DNA of 64,000 nt from Adiantum capillus-veneris (GCA_014529385.2 CM043963.1:81308412-81372411), one strand, 5' to 3'. Counted from the stretch's first letter, positions 49,763-62,043 are shown. Numbers and translations: made by a program. The notes: generated from the letters alone by a model not told the origin.

Positions 49763-50528
49763 TTAAGACTTAAGGTATGTCTTGTATATTGACATTAAAG
49801 TTTGTGCCATGCGATAGTATTTGACGCCCTTTTGTCTTTCAAAACGACTGTCAACCTTGCATACGAAGGGTTGATTTGCAAAGAACCTTGCAGTTAAAGA
49901 TGCGAAGCTATTTCCTTTCAGTTGTTGTGAAGGAGGAAAATTTGAACAATTGATCATTAGAAGGGCTAGCTTCAAAATCAGATGTCATGCCTATATAAAC
50001 ACTGTTACTGATTTTGCATCTAATAGAGTATACTATGTAGCTCTCTTCATTTGTCGTTGTCTTTTGGGAGCTGGAGCGGCGTCGGAACGGACCGCTTCCT
50101 CTTGTGAAGTTGTTATATTGTTGGGGATCTCCTTGTTGGTATTGTTGTTGTTGTCCTGCACTACAGTGGTGTGTTCAATTAGTATTTAATCACATAATTA
50201 TATTCTTAAAGGGATACAGATGCTCACCATATAGTGACTCAAGCTTTCTAAATGGATCGGTTGTCTCACCAAACCGGGCATCAAAAAGGTCTCTATTAAA
50301 ATGCCATGTGCATTTCTCATCAATTAAGATTGCTCTCTTGCTCCCTTTGAATTAGTTTCCAAACTCTTTGACCATGTTGGAAAGTGTTTGGCTTGCTGTA
50401 TTCTTGTCGAGGAAAACCAATTTATCAAGGGCAATTTTGTAACCGTAGTGAAGCATCTCGATTGCATAGGTGGTGATTCCAGTAGTCTTTGTGTTTAGTA
50501 TTTATTGTGTTTCTGTGTCTAACAATAG
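49763..50528 (-). pseudogene. 3' part of an unknown gene interrupted by the copia element
   Basis: Directly left of the copia left LTR, the minus strand reads KTTGITTYAIEMLHYGYKIA, LDKLVFLDKNTASQTLSNMV, a stop, then KGSKRAILIDEKCTWHFNRD and GETTDPFRKLESLYGEHL. After an intron-like gap it reads ARFFANQPFVCKVDSRFERQ and KGVKYYRMAQTL. The sequence right of the copia element (55701-55800, minus) reads CSHNIYPFLRGYKKSAIVGH and may be the severed 5' part. The family was not recognised. Confidence 0.35.
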
Positions 50529-50755
50529 TGTTGGAATTAGGGTTGCAGAGAAACACACACAGCTTGGAGAAGACGAAGGAAGATCAAGGCACACAATGGA
50601 GAGTGTATTACTTAGTATGCAATGGAAAGATTGATAGCCCTAGAGTGATGGGTGTATATACAATGCTCGGGGGAAAAAACCTCCTAAAGAGGGAAAAAAT
50701 GCCCCTGTGGTCCTAGTGTGTTCACACACATCACTACCACATATATATGGTAACA
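50529..50755 (-). repeat. Copia 3' LTR
   Basis: TGTTGG...GTAACA on the plus strand, TGTTAC...CCAACA on the coding strand. It is followed (plus) by AATCCCCCCT, the polypurine tract in reverse complement. Confidence 0.93.
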
Positions 50756-52192
50756 AATCCCCCCTGGAGTGATGCGGTGAACGAGAGCTGGCACATGAGT
50801 AAAGGGAAGTGCCATGCCCTAAGGACATGATCAGTCCACAAAGGGGAGTAAGCCCAAAGCTTTGGGAAAGCTTCAAGCTTCTCACGAGACAATGCCTTTG
50901 TGAAAAGATCTGCAAGGTTGTCCTGTGTTGGCACATAAGCCAAGCTGATCTCTCCTACTGAGAGCCTCTCCCTGACATAGTGGTAATGCACCTCAATGTG
51001 CTTTGTGCGAGCATGAAAAATTGGGTTCCTCGCAACTACCATTGCGCTCTGACTGTCAGTGTAGAGAGTGTTGGCAGTGTGCTGTCCAACACCCAAATCA
51101 GCCATAAGGCGTCTGAGCCATACACACTCAACCGTAGTTGTGAAGACTGCCCTGTACTCATCCTCACAACTCGAAGTGGCCACAGTAGGTTGCTTCTTGC
51201 TCAACCATGATATACATGAACTGCCAAGCATGAAACAAAAACCACTTGTGGACACTCTCATGTCAAAACAACCAGCCCAATCTGAGTCCGAAAAAGCATG
51301 TAAGTCTGGCGGTAATGATCCCCCCTTGGGATAAAACAAGCCAAGATGTAAAGTGCCACTAAGGTAGCGGAAAATCCTCTTGATAGCCTGCCAATGCTTA
51401 GACCTTGGGCTATGCATTAATCTGCTGACCTGTGAGACTACAAACTGAATATACGGCCTCGTGTTGCATACATAGATGAGGCAGCCAACAACAGTTTGAT
51501 AAAGAGTGACATTAGCAGGATCTCCAGCATCATGTAGACTCAATTTCAAATCTGTTTCCATGGGAGTGGCAATAGGTTTGAAATCCTCAAGTCCAAACTT
51601 ACATAGCAATGTCTCTATGTAACTTTTCTGACACAAGGCAATACCACCATCACACTGCTTAAACTGTATACCCAAGTAATGATGCAACAGCCCTAAATCT
51701 TTCATCTTGAAAGTAGCATTCAAATCAGCCTTAAATTCAACAATATGTCTCTCATTTGGTCCAGTGATCAGCAAATCATCAACATAAAGAACCACAATGA
51801 GAAGTACATCGCCCTCACGCTTTACATACAATGTGCTTTCTGTTGGACTGTTACGAAAGCCTAGTTTGACCAAATGAGTGTCAGCTTTCTCATACCAAGC
51901 ACGAGGAGATTGCTTCAACCCATACAAAGCCTTACATTTGCACACTTTGTCCTCTTGTCCTTTTATGACAAAACCGTGAGGCTGCGTTACATAAACTTCC
52001 TCAAATATGTCACCATTCAAGAAAGCAGTAACAATGTCTGATTGATGTACATCCAAACCAAAATGAGCTGCCAATGCACATAGAAAACGCACAGTAGTCA
52101 TACGACAAGTGGGAGCAAAAGTCTCTCAATAATCAATGCCTTTTTGCTGTGCATAACCCTTTGCAACAAGTCGAGCCTTATGGCGATCAATC
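50756..52192 (-). pseudogene. Copia reverse transcriptase and RNase H
   Basis: An open frame of about 450 codons to 50734 covers the palm from MTTVRFLCALAAHFGLDVHQ. It has LYGLKQSPRAWY and the catalytic YVDDLL, then the connection and RNase H region with SDSDWAG, SSCEDEYRA and TDSQSAMVVA, and KHIEVHYHYVRE near the end. Upstream, [18 protein letters not shown] is in a different frame and followed by TGA at about 52128, so the start is cut off by a frameshift near 52240. This domain copies element RNA into DNA; it is the best-preserved part of the element. Confidence 0.9.
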
Positions 52193-53676
52193 TCACCATC
52201 CAGCTTGCGTTTCAACTTGTAAACCCTTATTCGTACCAATGGCCTTTTTGCCAGGAGGCAAATCACATAAAGTCCATGTGTCATTTTCTATGAGTGCATC
52301 ATATTCTGATTGCATGGCAGCCATCCAATTTTCTGAATTTTGTGCTTCATCAAAAGACACAGGCTCCTCAACATCATGTAAGCTAGACACAGCCAAAGCA
52401 TAACAATCTGATGCATAAGATGCATGACGAGAGCCTGAACGAGTACGACTAGACAAAGGTGCATCCAATTTATTGTCACGCAAAGTGTGCACTAGCCATT
52501 TTGGCATACCTCTAGCCTGCTCATTTTCAGCCCTTTCCTCATCAAGTACATCATGTACATCTGCATCAGTAATAGGCTAATCTAGAACATTTTCAGAAAC
52601 CCCCATAGGCTATACATTTGCCTCATTGGAACGTACATTCATATTTCCACCACTGAAAAGAGTCAAGAAAGTGTCATAAATGTCTTGTGAGCTTACATTA
52701 CTGTCTCTAGTACATGACAGCAAGGGCTGAACAGAATCTTCCACAAACACTACATCCCGAGAAACCAGAATACGTTTTGTTTGCAAATGATACAACCTGT
52801 AACCTTTGCTTTCAGCACTATAACCAACAAAAATACATTTGACAGCCTTATCATCCAATTTTCTACGCTGCACTTGTGGAACCAAAGCATATGCCAAACA
52901 ACCAAAAACAAGCATGTGCTCAATAGAAGGCTTTCTATCATGCCGTGCTTCATATGGAGTAATAGACTGCAAAGCTTTCATAGGACACCTGTTAAGTACA
53001 TAAGTGGCACACATGATGGCCTCAAGCTAAAAATAATGCGGCAAAGCTTGACTTTTGACCATACATCGTGCCATTTCCGTCAGTGACCTGTTTTTCCTCT
53101 CAGCAACACCATTTTGCTGAGGTGTATAAGGAACTGTACATTGGTGTTTTATCCCACGACTAGCCAAAAATGCATTAAATTCATGAGACATATACTCCCC
53201 CCCTCGATCGGAACGGAGGGTGCCCATAGTACATTTCGAGACATTTTCAGCCATAGCCAGAAATTTTTTGAAGCACATAAAAACTTCGGACTTCACTTTA
53301 AGCGGAAATACCCATGCATGCCTAGAGTAATCATCAATGAAAGTCATGAAGTACAGGTAATTGCCCAAGGACGGAGTTTGCATGGGCCCACAAACATTAC
53401 TATGCACAAGCTGCAACCTGCATGTGGCCCGAACTGAACCATCCTTTGGAAACTTAGAACGCTGCATCTTACCCAAAATACAGCCTTCACAAACATGTTT
53501 GACAGGTGCTTCAAGAGGCGGCAAAGAAGCAACCATATCATATTTCTGCAAACGCAGCAAACTGACAAAATTCAGATGACCAAAACGTGCATGCCAAAGT
53601 TTTGCATCTGAAATACCCTTGAATCTGAAACAGCATTTGCAAAATTTTGTCCACACTTTTCATACAAAGTGAGCTT
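52193..53676 (-). pseudogene. Copia integrase region
   Basis: The frame 53656-52193 reads LWHARFGHLN and CEGCILGK (HHCC zinc site). It then has FIDDYSRHAWVFPLK, LRSDRGGEYMS and QQNGVAERKNRSL of the DDE core. The Asp normally found in the first catalytic position (DxxGP) is read as Asn in VHSNVCGPM. TAG codons at about 53027 (in a PHYFW-type context, likely Trp to stop) and 52608 break it, and a frameshift separates it from protease at about 53670. Downstream text ([20 protein letters not shown]) is the usual link to the reverse transcriptase. Confidence 0.85.
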
Positions 53677-55111
53677 TTACAGCCCACGGCACAAAAGGCC
53701 AGATGCAACAATTTCATCACCAAAACTGAGATCATGAACTGTAAATCTGTCATCCACAAATTTGACTACAAGTCCAAGTCTAGCAAGTGCGGATACAGAC
53801 AATAGATTCTTCTTGATCCCAGGTACATAAAGTGCATCAACAAGTGTGAAGGAGCTGCCATTAGTAGCAGTGAGCACAATCTTTCCAACTCCCTGAACTA
53901 GATAAGAGGCATTGTTGGCACAAGTGATAGAATTCCCATGAGGGACAGACTCGAGAGAGGTAAACAATTCACAATGTGAGGTAATGTGCTTTGTAGCACC
54001 ACTGTCAAAATACCACACATGTGAATTTGCAGCAACTGACAAGCATGCATCATGGACAATGGGATTGTAAGTGCACTCTGCACTAAAAGCCCATTCTGCA
54101 TCAACATTAGCATTACAGACTCCTTTTACATAAGACTCAACAATGGCTCCATTTTTAGTGGAACCAGCATTTACAGTGGAACCACCCTCTTTCTTCTTAG
54201 CCTCTTTTACCTTCAACTTAGGACACTGCTTGATCAAGTGATCATTAGCTTTATAATAATGGCAACGCATCTTCTTTTTGCCCTTATCACCAGAATTTCC
54301 AGACGAATTGCTGCCAGCAGAAGCATTAGAAATAGAATTTTTGCCACTCGCAGCAGAACCATAAGAAGTGGCTGCATTGCTGTTACCACCCTTTCTTTGA
54401 GAAGCAATAAAAGCCTGTTCAACTGCACGCTGCCTACTCTTGCTTTTCTGGAAAGTGACTCTTGCAACAGCAATGTGCATAATGCATCAAACTTGACAAC
54501 TTTTGGATTTCCTTGGGTCATAAGTCTCCAAGTACTAGCAAAAGTCTGGTAAGAATCTGGTAAGGCATCAAGAGCAGTCTGCACAAGTGAACTATCTGAA
54601 ATGACTTCACCTGTAGAAATAAGCTACTCATTGATATCCTTGACACTAGCAAGGAAAGTGTCCTATCATCTTCCTCATGCATAATCTTCGACTCCAGCTC
54701 TTTACGCAGCAAAGCAATTTTAGCCTCATTGCAACTTGCATAAAGACCAGCCAAAATATCCCAAGCCTGTTTTGCAGATTTTGTTGAACGGATGTGAGGA
54801 ACAATGGTGCACTTCACAGACAACGCAATCAGTGCATGAGCCTGCACATCCTTAACATCCCAATGAGCTTGTTCTACCGTAGGCAAAACAACTCTAACAG
54901 CAGTAATCCTTGCAGCAAGACCTGCAACATCCTCAACATCGCCTACATCCTCAGAATCAGGACGTACATCAATGCCCTACACAATGTTCCAGACGCCTTT
55001 TGACACAAGAACATGTTGCATCATATAAGCCCACATAGGGTAGTTGTCCCCATCCAACCTGTCCTCAGCATCAAACATCTTGAACACATCTGTGTTGTTG
55101 TTGTCAGCCAT
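53677..55111 (-). pseudogene. Copia gag and protease
   Basis: ATG at 55111 starts the gag frame (DGDNYPMWAYMMQHVLVSKG). TAG at 54977-54979 and a frameshift near 54660 break it. AWDILAGLYAS and TFASTWRLM are copia gag landmarks. The zinc knuckle reads CHYYKANDHLIKQC: the second Cys of CxxC is Tyr, so zinc binding is doubtful. The protease active site HVWYFDSGATKHITSHC is intact. Frame then ends at 53677 just before the integrase. Confidence 0.87.
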
Positions 55112-55456
55112 GGTAAATGCTGCACCTGATGTGAAAACTGTCGAAAAATAGGAGAAATAGAACGGGAACAACACGTGCTATATAGCACAAACCATAGAAG
55201 ACTGTAAGGCACCTGTTATGCAGAAAATGGCACTGACAAAAATTCTGCACAAAATGATGAAATTGCCTGTGCAGACCTGCCTGTAGTGGAAACGGAGGCC
55301 GAAATCAGCCCAAATCCAAAAATCTGAGTAGGCCAAGCTCTACAACCTCACCCGAGTATTTTTCGACCTGCGAACGCTCATCAAAGCTCACAGAAATCAG
55401 AGAAAGTGAGCAGGAGTGTACTGGAGCAGCTGGCGACTAAGCCCGGGAGGACGCAA

Positions 55457-55473
55457 CCTGCTCTGATACCAAT
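55457..55473 (-). other. Primer-binding site of the copia element
   Basis: On the minus strand, TGGTATCAGAGCAGG begins two to three bases after the LTR end, complementary to initiator methionine tRNA, the usual primer for plant copia elements. Confidence 0.9.
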
Positions 55474-55700
55474 TGTTGGAATTAGGGTTGCAGAGAAACA
55501 CACACAGCTTGGAGAAGACAAAGGAAGCTCAAGGCACACAATGGAGAGTGTATTACTTAGTGTGCAATGGAAAGATTGATAGCCCTAGAGTGATGGGCGT
55601 ATATACAATGCTCGGGCAAAAAAACCTCCTAAAGAGGGAAAAAATGCCCCTGCGGTCCTAGTGTGTTCACACACATCACTACCACATGTATATGGTAACA
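55474..55700 (-). repeat. Copia 5' LTR
   Basis: A 227-bp partner of 50529-50755, carrying promoter and start for minus-strand transcription. Confidence 0.93.
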
Positions 55701-56315
55701 AGTAGTTTGCTTGATTTGTCAAAATCAATGCCCAACAATAGCACTCTTTTTGTAACCACGCAAAAAAGGATAGATGTTGTGGGAGCAACCAAATTTGTTA
55801 ATGTTTAGTGTTTGTAATACAAGAATATGAAGAGCTCGAAGTACCTGTTGCCAACTTTAGCTCGCTATTTCTATATTCTTTGTTACAATTACTGCATCTA
55901 ATGATGTATGAGTGGAGGAGCTGAGTTGTGCAGAACCCTTCAATGAATGCACCCGAGGCCTCACCAGCCATATTTGCTAGTCGCATTTGATTTGAAGTTG
56001 GGTATACGGAAGAACTATTTTTTGGTTTTGAGGTAGTTGCGATGTTGATGAACCTGTCAAATATCTGAATGATAGAGAAATATCATGGCTGAGTCTTCTA
56101 AATATTGAATGGCATAAAATGTAGCTATGAAATAGATTAATGCAAGGAATGGTTACTGGTTGGTGTCCATGAGGAGATGCTATAGGTTGTTACTTGTTGT
56201 GAAGGAAATCTGCATTTAAGAAAATTGTTGTCAAAGAATTGATTGTATAGTTCATGCCACCAAATGAGATGAAAGACCCAAAGAAGTAGAGGACTTGCTT
56301 GTGAAAATGAGAGAG
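55701..56315 (-). other. Fragments between copia element and solo LTR
   Basis: The minus strand has short frames (for instance CSHNIYPFLRGYKKSAIVGH at about 55710-55790) in the same direction as the helicase at 56.6-58.4 kb. They may be parts of the same host unit split by two insertions. No domain was recognised. Confidence 0.3.
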
Positions 56316-56320
56316 GAAAT

Positions 56321-56636
56321 TGTTGGGTTAAAGGCCCAAATGGCTAGCCCAAATGACCCCTTTTGTGTATAGTTTTTAAAGGTTACTAACCTTTGGCCAA
56401 GTTCACATTGAACTTGGCCACTAACTTAAAAATGGTCCTATACTTTAATAAAGGGAATGAGAGCCCAATTCACTCTCAACTTATTCCCCTTACAAGAATC
56501 GTGCAGCCTCTCACTCTCTCTCCTACTTCGACCTCTCACGCCCCCATCTTGGCACACCAACCCCTCCTCTCCAAGGCTCAAGTCTTGCACATCCCCTCGT
56601 GCTATATCACTTGCACACATTGTTGCACACTCATCA
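56321..56636. mobile_element. Solo LTR with 5-bp target duplication
   Basis: The sequence starts TGTTGGGTTAAAGGCCCAAA and ends GCACACTCATCA. It is flanked on both sides by GAAAT (56316-56320 and 56637-56641). The 316-bp length, TG...CA ends and matching pentamers fit an LTR left by recombination of a retrotransposon. The start resembles the TGTTGGGGTAAAGCCCC start at 31308, though the rest was not aligned. It lies at the 3' side of the helicase remnant. Confidence 0.75.
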
Positions 56637-56641
56637 GAAAT

Positions 56642-58425
56642 GTCTAACCATTGGGGGGGTGTTTTACTAGCCGGCCAAAACATCCTTGGGGTTGGAATGT
56701 TCAAATTTTGAGATGGCGTCGTTTTGTCACACGAGAGAACATGACGTATGCCAATCATGGGGTGAAATCTTGTTTTATAATGAGGATGGATTTCATTGCT
56801 CCTTGAGATTTGTGTCCAGTGATTGCGTACGCGAGTGACAAAGGGAATGTGCTTTTGTGGAACCATTTGCAGTTGATTGCCCTTGTAGCATGCTTAGTCC
56901 TTCATATTGACATGGTGGCACTAGTGGAAAGTAGCATTGCTTCTATAGCAGCAAATTGACCTGTGCAATCGTATGAATAAGAAAGTGTACGACAAGTGAA
57001 GCCGTTCGCGGCACCTATAGCCAAGTTAATGTTTTCTGTAATCATACATCTATCCCCAATTGCAATATTGTCCATCTCATGGAATGCCTTGTCTTGGAGC
57101 CATTCATGTAGTAATGGCTCATCGAGAGCATTGGACTTTAGTGGAATGGAAACAATATCGGATGTCGAGAAGGACTTTTGAAGAATCAAGTTGTTGTACT
57201 TATATACATCCTCCCTATGAGTACATATCAGTGTATTAGCGTCATCGATTACTCTTAGGAGTTCAGTTTTGTTAATTACACATTGCAAAAGTGTTTCTGC
57301 TATCTGTTGTTCTGTTGGTTGCTTGACACGGATCATATATAGGAATTGGACGTAAGCGAGGTCTGCGGCATGGCGAACTGAGAAGGTCATATTGTGGGTA
57401 GTGGTTGCAGTGATGTAAGCTGAGTTTTATATGTCGCAAACATGGCATAATGGCTCCTAGTGATGGCACACTGGAGGAAGTTGCGCCAAATCCCCAAAAA
57501 GTAAGATGAGCTTTTGACTGAATGGATCGAGAAGTGTTCCATTACTGATGTTAACTATTTGTCGAATGACCATTGAAGATTGTACTCATTAGCATTGATA
57601 CCTTGTCTATGATAATGACGTTGGCACCATGTATGGCAACAAATCTTTCATCTATGGGATGAATTGCTTGCAAAAAATGCTATTTGGAATAAGGAATCCT
57701 GAATTGATAGTGGACTATAGTTGCCAGGCTGTTAAGGCGGGCAGCCGCTGCTCCAGTTGATGCAGTGAGGATAACAATCTTATTATTTTTATGAAGCTTG
57801 AGATGAAGAATTTTATGAGAAATGTTTTTCCACATCCTGGAACACCTATAATGACATGGAGGCCATTACTTAGGCCTGATATACAATCAAAGATTGCTTG
57901 CTATTGTGAGGTCAAAATTGCATTGTTGGTCTCAACGAACTCCTGCAGTAGTTTCGACATTCTAGCACGACTTTGAGATACTCTTGGTTCGACTATGTCA
58001 TTCACCGTACAAGTGAGTGGATCTTCACAATTGAGTATGACCTTTTGTTTTATGAGGTTTAAAGTGTGTCCTGTATTTTTAGAGACGAGCATATTACGTT
58101 GGGTGTTTATATACATCTCCAAGTCTTCATCATCAAGAATCATCCCACGGATTTTTCACTCCAAGAAGTAAGAAGACGGTGTGTTGGTTGGTGATAGTAG
58201 CTCCATCTTATTACTAAAGGGAAGTTTTTGCAATAAGATGTTGAAGGAGAATCCCTTTGTTTGATGGCCAGGATCATATTCTGTAAATCTGACAAGGCGT
58301 TGTTTCTCTGTGATGCTGTTGTTGTACGCATCACAAAAACTCACTACAGGAGTGTGCGTGTCTGTCGCACGTGTCAATGCAAGGAACTTGCCGATACACT
58401 GTGTGCAAGCAACAAATAGCTCCAA
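56642..58425 (-). pseudogene. PIF1-type helicase remnant
   Basis: Reading leftward: an N-terminal frame (58425-58156) with no motif, then SRARMSKLLQEFVETNNAIL leading to HVIIGVPGCGKTF (Walker A, about 57850-57815). Next, after a frame change, comes VILTASTGAAAARLNSLA (motif Ia), then NVIIIDKVSMLM, where the usual Asp-Glu is Asp-Lys. KLILLFGDLAQLPPVC is motif III, FSVRHAADLAYVQFLYMIRV is motif IV-like, and MITENINLAIGAANGF is the late NG motif. Stops and shifts occur at about 57690 and 57540. PIF1 helicases unwind DNA; in plants many copies belong to Helitrons. No Rep/HUH domain is seen, so Helitron membership is unproven. Confidence 0.72.
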
Positions 58426-58584
58426 GCATGCAACTAGCTTAAACTAGTAAGCTCAAAGATGGCGATGGTGTATCACTCACCACTCTACGCTTGCCGTCAT
58501 GGAGGATTCCTCGCCGCAAAGAAGAAGGAGCCGCCGTTATGCCGTGCTCAACCGTTTCGCAGCCGCCGTGCCATTGTCGCAATG

Positions 58585-58633
58585 CTCTCTCTCTCTCTCT
58601 CACGCATACACACACACACACACACACACACAA
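58585..58633. repeat. (CT)n-(CA)n microsatellite
   Basis: A short CT run joins a CA run between the helicase start and the gypsy LTR. Confidence 0.9.
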
Positions 58634-58639
58634 AGAGGT

Positions 58640-58923
58640 GAAGAAGAAGAAGATGGAGATGGAGCAAGAGCACTCTTCAACTGCACAAATGAGAGAATGA
58701 GTGAATTTTAGGTTTAGATGACTTTTATATGAGCTCGCCCCATTCACACTTGGGCGCCCATGCTTAGCCAACTAATCCCTTGAATGTTCCAGTTAGAGTG
58801 CGCCTCTCATCGGCGATCACTCTTACCCTTTTTCTACTGGACCGACAAGCGCGGTACCTGACTCTACCAAATAAATAATACGGCTTCTGTCTTAGGTGAT
58901 AGGAATTGGCGTGAGGGTTAACA
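58640..58923 (-). repeat. 3' LTR of the minus-strand gypsy element (left end uncertain)
   Basis: On the minus strand, AGAAAGGGGGGAA (polypurine tract, 58924-58936) is followed by TGTTAACCCTCACGCC, an LTR start. CATATAAAAG at about 58724-58734 is a plausible TATA box of the U3 region. The far end was not fixed; it may extend into the microsatellite at 58585-58633. Confidence 0.6.
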
Positions 58924-58936
58924 TTCCCCCCTTTCT

Positions 58937-60960
58937 GATGTAGATTCCGTCCTCGGAAGCTATTGAGTTTAAGCTCGTTCATCTAGGTGGAAGAGCATTT
59001 GAGATGAATATCCTTAGCCTTTTTCAGTCACTACAAAATCAAACAACATTGGCATAATAATTGCATTCTCATATATAATTAAAAAGCATATGCAGTTGTA
59101 GGCAGACAATTTGATTGGTAACAGAATTTTAAACCATTTGTCAGCAATAAACATTAAATTGCAATATAATCAAAATCATAAACAGTTGTAAAGATTAAAA
59201 ATTAAACAAGTCTGGGGTCACTAATTTAACGGTCGAAAGGCACTAAAGATCGACTATTAATACCATGGGCAAGCTTGTCAATTTTCTCTGGTCAATTAAG
59301 TTGTTTAATCGAGAGAGCCAAGTATTTCATGTCTGAGGGCTTACTAGAGGCTATACCTAGAAGACCTTGTAGTTAAGCTACGACAAAAGGAATTTCTCAT
59401 GAAATGATCGCCTGACTTATTTCCTTTTCTTTGACCCCCCAAAGTCTTTTCACAGTGATTCAATTTTGAGGTGTGTGCTTATTTTGTATGCCTTGGGTTT
59501 TTTTCTTTTCAAGGAAAAGCACCCACACTGGGAACCTCTAGGGCTCTAGTACCATAGGCGATACTATGTGAGTGGAGTACCAAATCAAGCTGAGAATTCT
59601 CTTCCAGCTTAAGATTTTACATTGTGGCACGTTGATTTTTTTTTGTTTGTTCGTTTTCAGCATTTTAATTTTGTAACTTGTGGGGGTCATATAACACTGT
59701 TACCCTCCCCAGGCTCATCACACTTGTAAACTCCCTTTATAACACTTAATCTACATGTCAATAGGGACTAAGCCCACTAGAAAGCCCTAGTATATTTCAC
59801 ACAATGCTGCCTAAATCAGATTAAGAACCTAAGTAACCATTGATTATTAGGAAGGCATTCCCCATGGTATTAAGAGAAGATCTCTAACGCATAGCTTGGT
59901 CAAGCTAGCTTAGTTGGACTGCTTGATTTTTAAACCTAGATAAGTGCTTATGACAAAAAATTACATTGAATTTAATGTTTGATACTAAGCAAATGCACTG
60001 AATATTATGCTACCAATCACAATTAAAGCGTACAAACATGGATGCAAAAAGATAAAGGGCAATGATAATGGACAAGAAACACCTGTTTGTGTTGATGGTC
60101 GCGCTTGATTTGAAGTGTGAACGAGAGAAAGATTCCATGAAGGTCCAAATCCTAACCACAACAACACTTTCATGTACACACGAGGAAACACAAAGAATAC
60201 CTCTAGGAGGCACATCAGTGGGAAGAAAGAACTTTGTTGATTACTAAACTCTAAAACAAAAACACTCCTATCGTACTAATCCTACCTACCCTCCATCACT
60301 TGAGTGATGAGGATCAAAGGTGTTTGATGACATAGGTTTCTATTTCAGTGTACCGGATGTGTAGATATGGGTCAATATTTTGACTTTTATGGTGCATACT
60401 CCTTTGCTAATTCCTCTTGCTCTTTATTATTTTTGTTTTTTGTGAGTATAAGGCTTTATATATACATTCCCTAAGATTGGTGATTGAGAGGTCAGGGAAA
60501 GAAGGATAAGAAGGAACAATTCAATAGGTTGACGTGAATGAAGACTTCCCCCCTTCCTTGGGTAGGGTCATACTGTTTGAAATGTGCTCGTCACCCTTTG
60601 AAACCAATTATTCCAGTTGGTGAGGATTTTTGCCAGTAGTTTTCTATTACCTTAGGTGCCTCGTCGAGTTGCAAGGGTGGTAAGGTACTCTCCCAGGATC
60701 GAACTTGAAGTGGTTCATCAGGTGATTCTTGAACACTAGGAGGTGTGGATTCCTTTGTAGCTTCATGGAGGTCCACTATTATAGGTGGAGGCTGTGGAGA
60801 AGCTTTTACCTCTATGGATGTATTACATGAGGAGCTAGAAGCTTCATTTGACTTCCCTGTTCTTGAGCTAGGTGGAACAAATCGTTCTTTTTTTGGTACC
60901 CAAACTAGCTCTGGAGCGGGTGTGTAGCATTCCGTGATTTTTTTCTTTCTACGATCGTTG
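58937..60960. other. Non-coding interior of the gypsy element
   Basis: About 2 kb between the protease stop and the polypurine tract. I see no reverse transcriptase, RNase H or integrase motif on the minus strand. A purine tract (minus: AAGGAAGGGGGGAAG, 60547-60562) is present but not followed by an LTR-like start. Small frames here are not convincing. Confidence 0.5.
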
Positions 60961-60962
60961 AT

Positions 60963-61990
60963 TCATTTTGGAGCTACAGGATTGGGCTCACATGGGTTAG
61001 GTGACAAGTAAGAACACAATCTATGTTTTGGCACCCAAATTTGATCATTTCCTTGATAGTAGCCTTGGGCTTCCAATAGTCGTTTAGGAATCCAACGCCA
61101 CGTTTCCTTACATTTCTTGGAGCGAGTGGGATGTTTCTTACAAGGCGCCAAAAATGTGGGCTTCTGTTTTTTAGAATCAACCATGGTTGCTAAAGAAGAT
61201 TTAGGGACCCACTTGTATGTTTTCTTTGTTATATGAGGATGAGTCTTGTCAGAAGCTATATGCATTGCTTGTAGCATATTTAAGGGTATGGGCATTTCAT
61301 CCCCCTCAGGTGTTACCCAAGTCATCCCCCTATTTCCCCAAGTGTCTATGGTTGCTGCTAGGTGGACCCAATCCACATTGTCAGACTCAGTCATCCCAAG
61401 TAGAACATCCATATAAGGAGAATCTTCCCCAACATCAGTGTCCGCTTTACACGTGTAACAATACTGCAATGGGGCCGAGTGAACTGTGGTGTCAGATCTA
61501 TGATCAATTACAAACGTGTTTCCTAGGGGATGTGCTCGAACAGTTACAAGATCCACTCGAATGACAGAATCTTGGAACTGCACGTAGACATGGTTTTTAG
61601 ACCAGTCATGCACCATTTTTGCTTCCCTCATGAAAGGACATCCTAAGATCATCTCTGATGCCATAGTGTGCTTGAAGAAATCCATAACAATGAAGGTAAC
61701 TCTTATTTTATGGCCAAAGACCTTGATTTTGAGAACTTCTAGCATCCCAATAGGTTTAACAATAGACCCATTGGCCATCTTCACTACTATGGTTGTGGTC
61801 GCAAGGTGAAGTCTTCCCATAGTTTCCCAACAATTTTTAGTCACAATGCTAACCCCAGCGCCACCATCAAGGATTCCCTTCACAGTTAATCCCTTAGTAG
61901 TGATTGGTATGGTCGCATTGGATTCATCACCCTCAAAGTATTGTCCCAACTTGTTAAGGTATTTCTATAACAAGGTTCTCATCTAGGTTG
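60963..61990 (-). pseudogene. Gypsy retropepsin-type protease with long C-terminal extension
   Basis: The frame ends at 60963. It has VKGILDGGAGVSIVTKNCWE, the retropepsin active site in which DSGA/DTGA is DGGA. Later come KMANGSIVKPIGMLEVLKIK and SEMILGCPFM (the second conserved ILG). After the protease the chain continues for about 190 residues with repeated KWVPKSS, RWIPKRL and IWVPKHR motifs, then ends with a stop where a reverse transcriptase would be expected. It would cleave the element polyprotein. A frameshift at about 61960 separates it from gag. Confidence 0.8.
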
Positions 61991-62043
61991 GGTTGTGAAT
62001 CTAAGTGTTCCTCCTCTACTGGCATCTCCCCAGATCCATCCAT

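Larger units (their letters stand above)
50529..55700 (-). mobile_element. Full-length Ty1/copia retrotransposon
   Basis: LTRs of 227 bp occupy 50529-50755 and 55474-55700 and differ at about 8 positions by eye. On the minus strand, the LTR end CCAACA is followed by ATTGGTATCAGAGCAGG, a primer-binding site for initiator Met tRNA. The other LTR is preceded by AGGGGGGATT, the polypurine tract. The pentamers outside are AATAG and AGTAG, an imperfect target duplication. The order gag, protease, integrase, reverse transcriptase, RNase H is copia type. Stops and frameshifts throughout gag and integrase make it unable to move alone; the LTR divergence suggests a fairly old insertion. Confidence 0.93.

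Noticed and set aside
56642-58425. A Helitron
   Set aside because: Only helicase motifs are seen; there is no Rep/HUH domain, no CTRR end and no 5'-TC start that I can identify.
60541-60565. Second polypurine tract and LTR start of the gypsy element
   Set aside because: The purine run is good, but no TG-type LTR start follows and the tract at 58924-58936 fits better.
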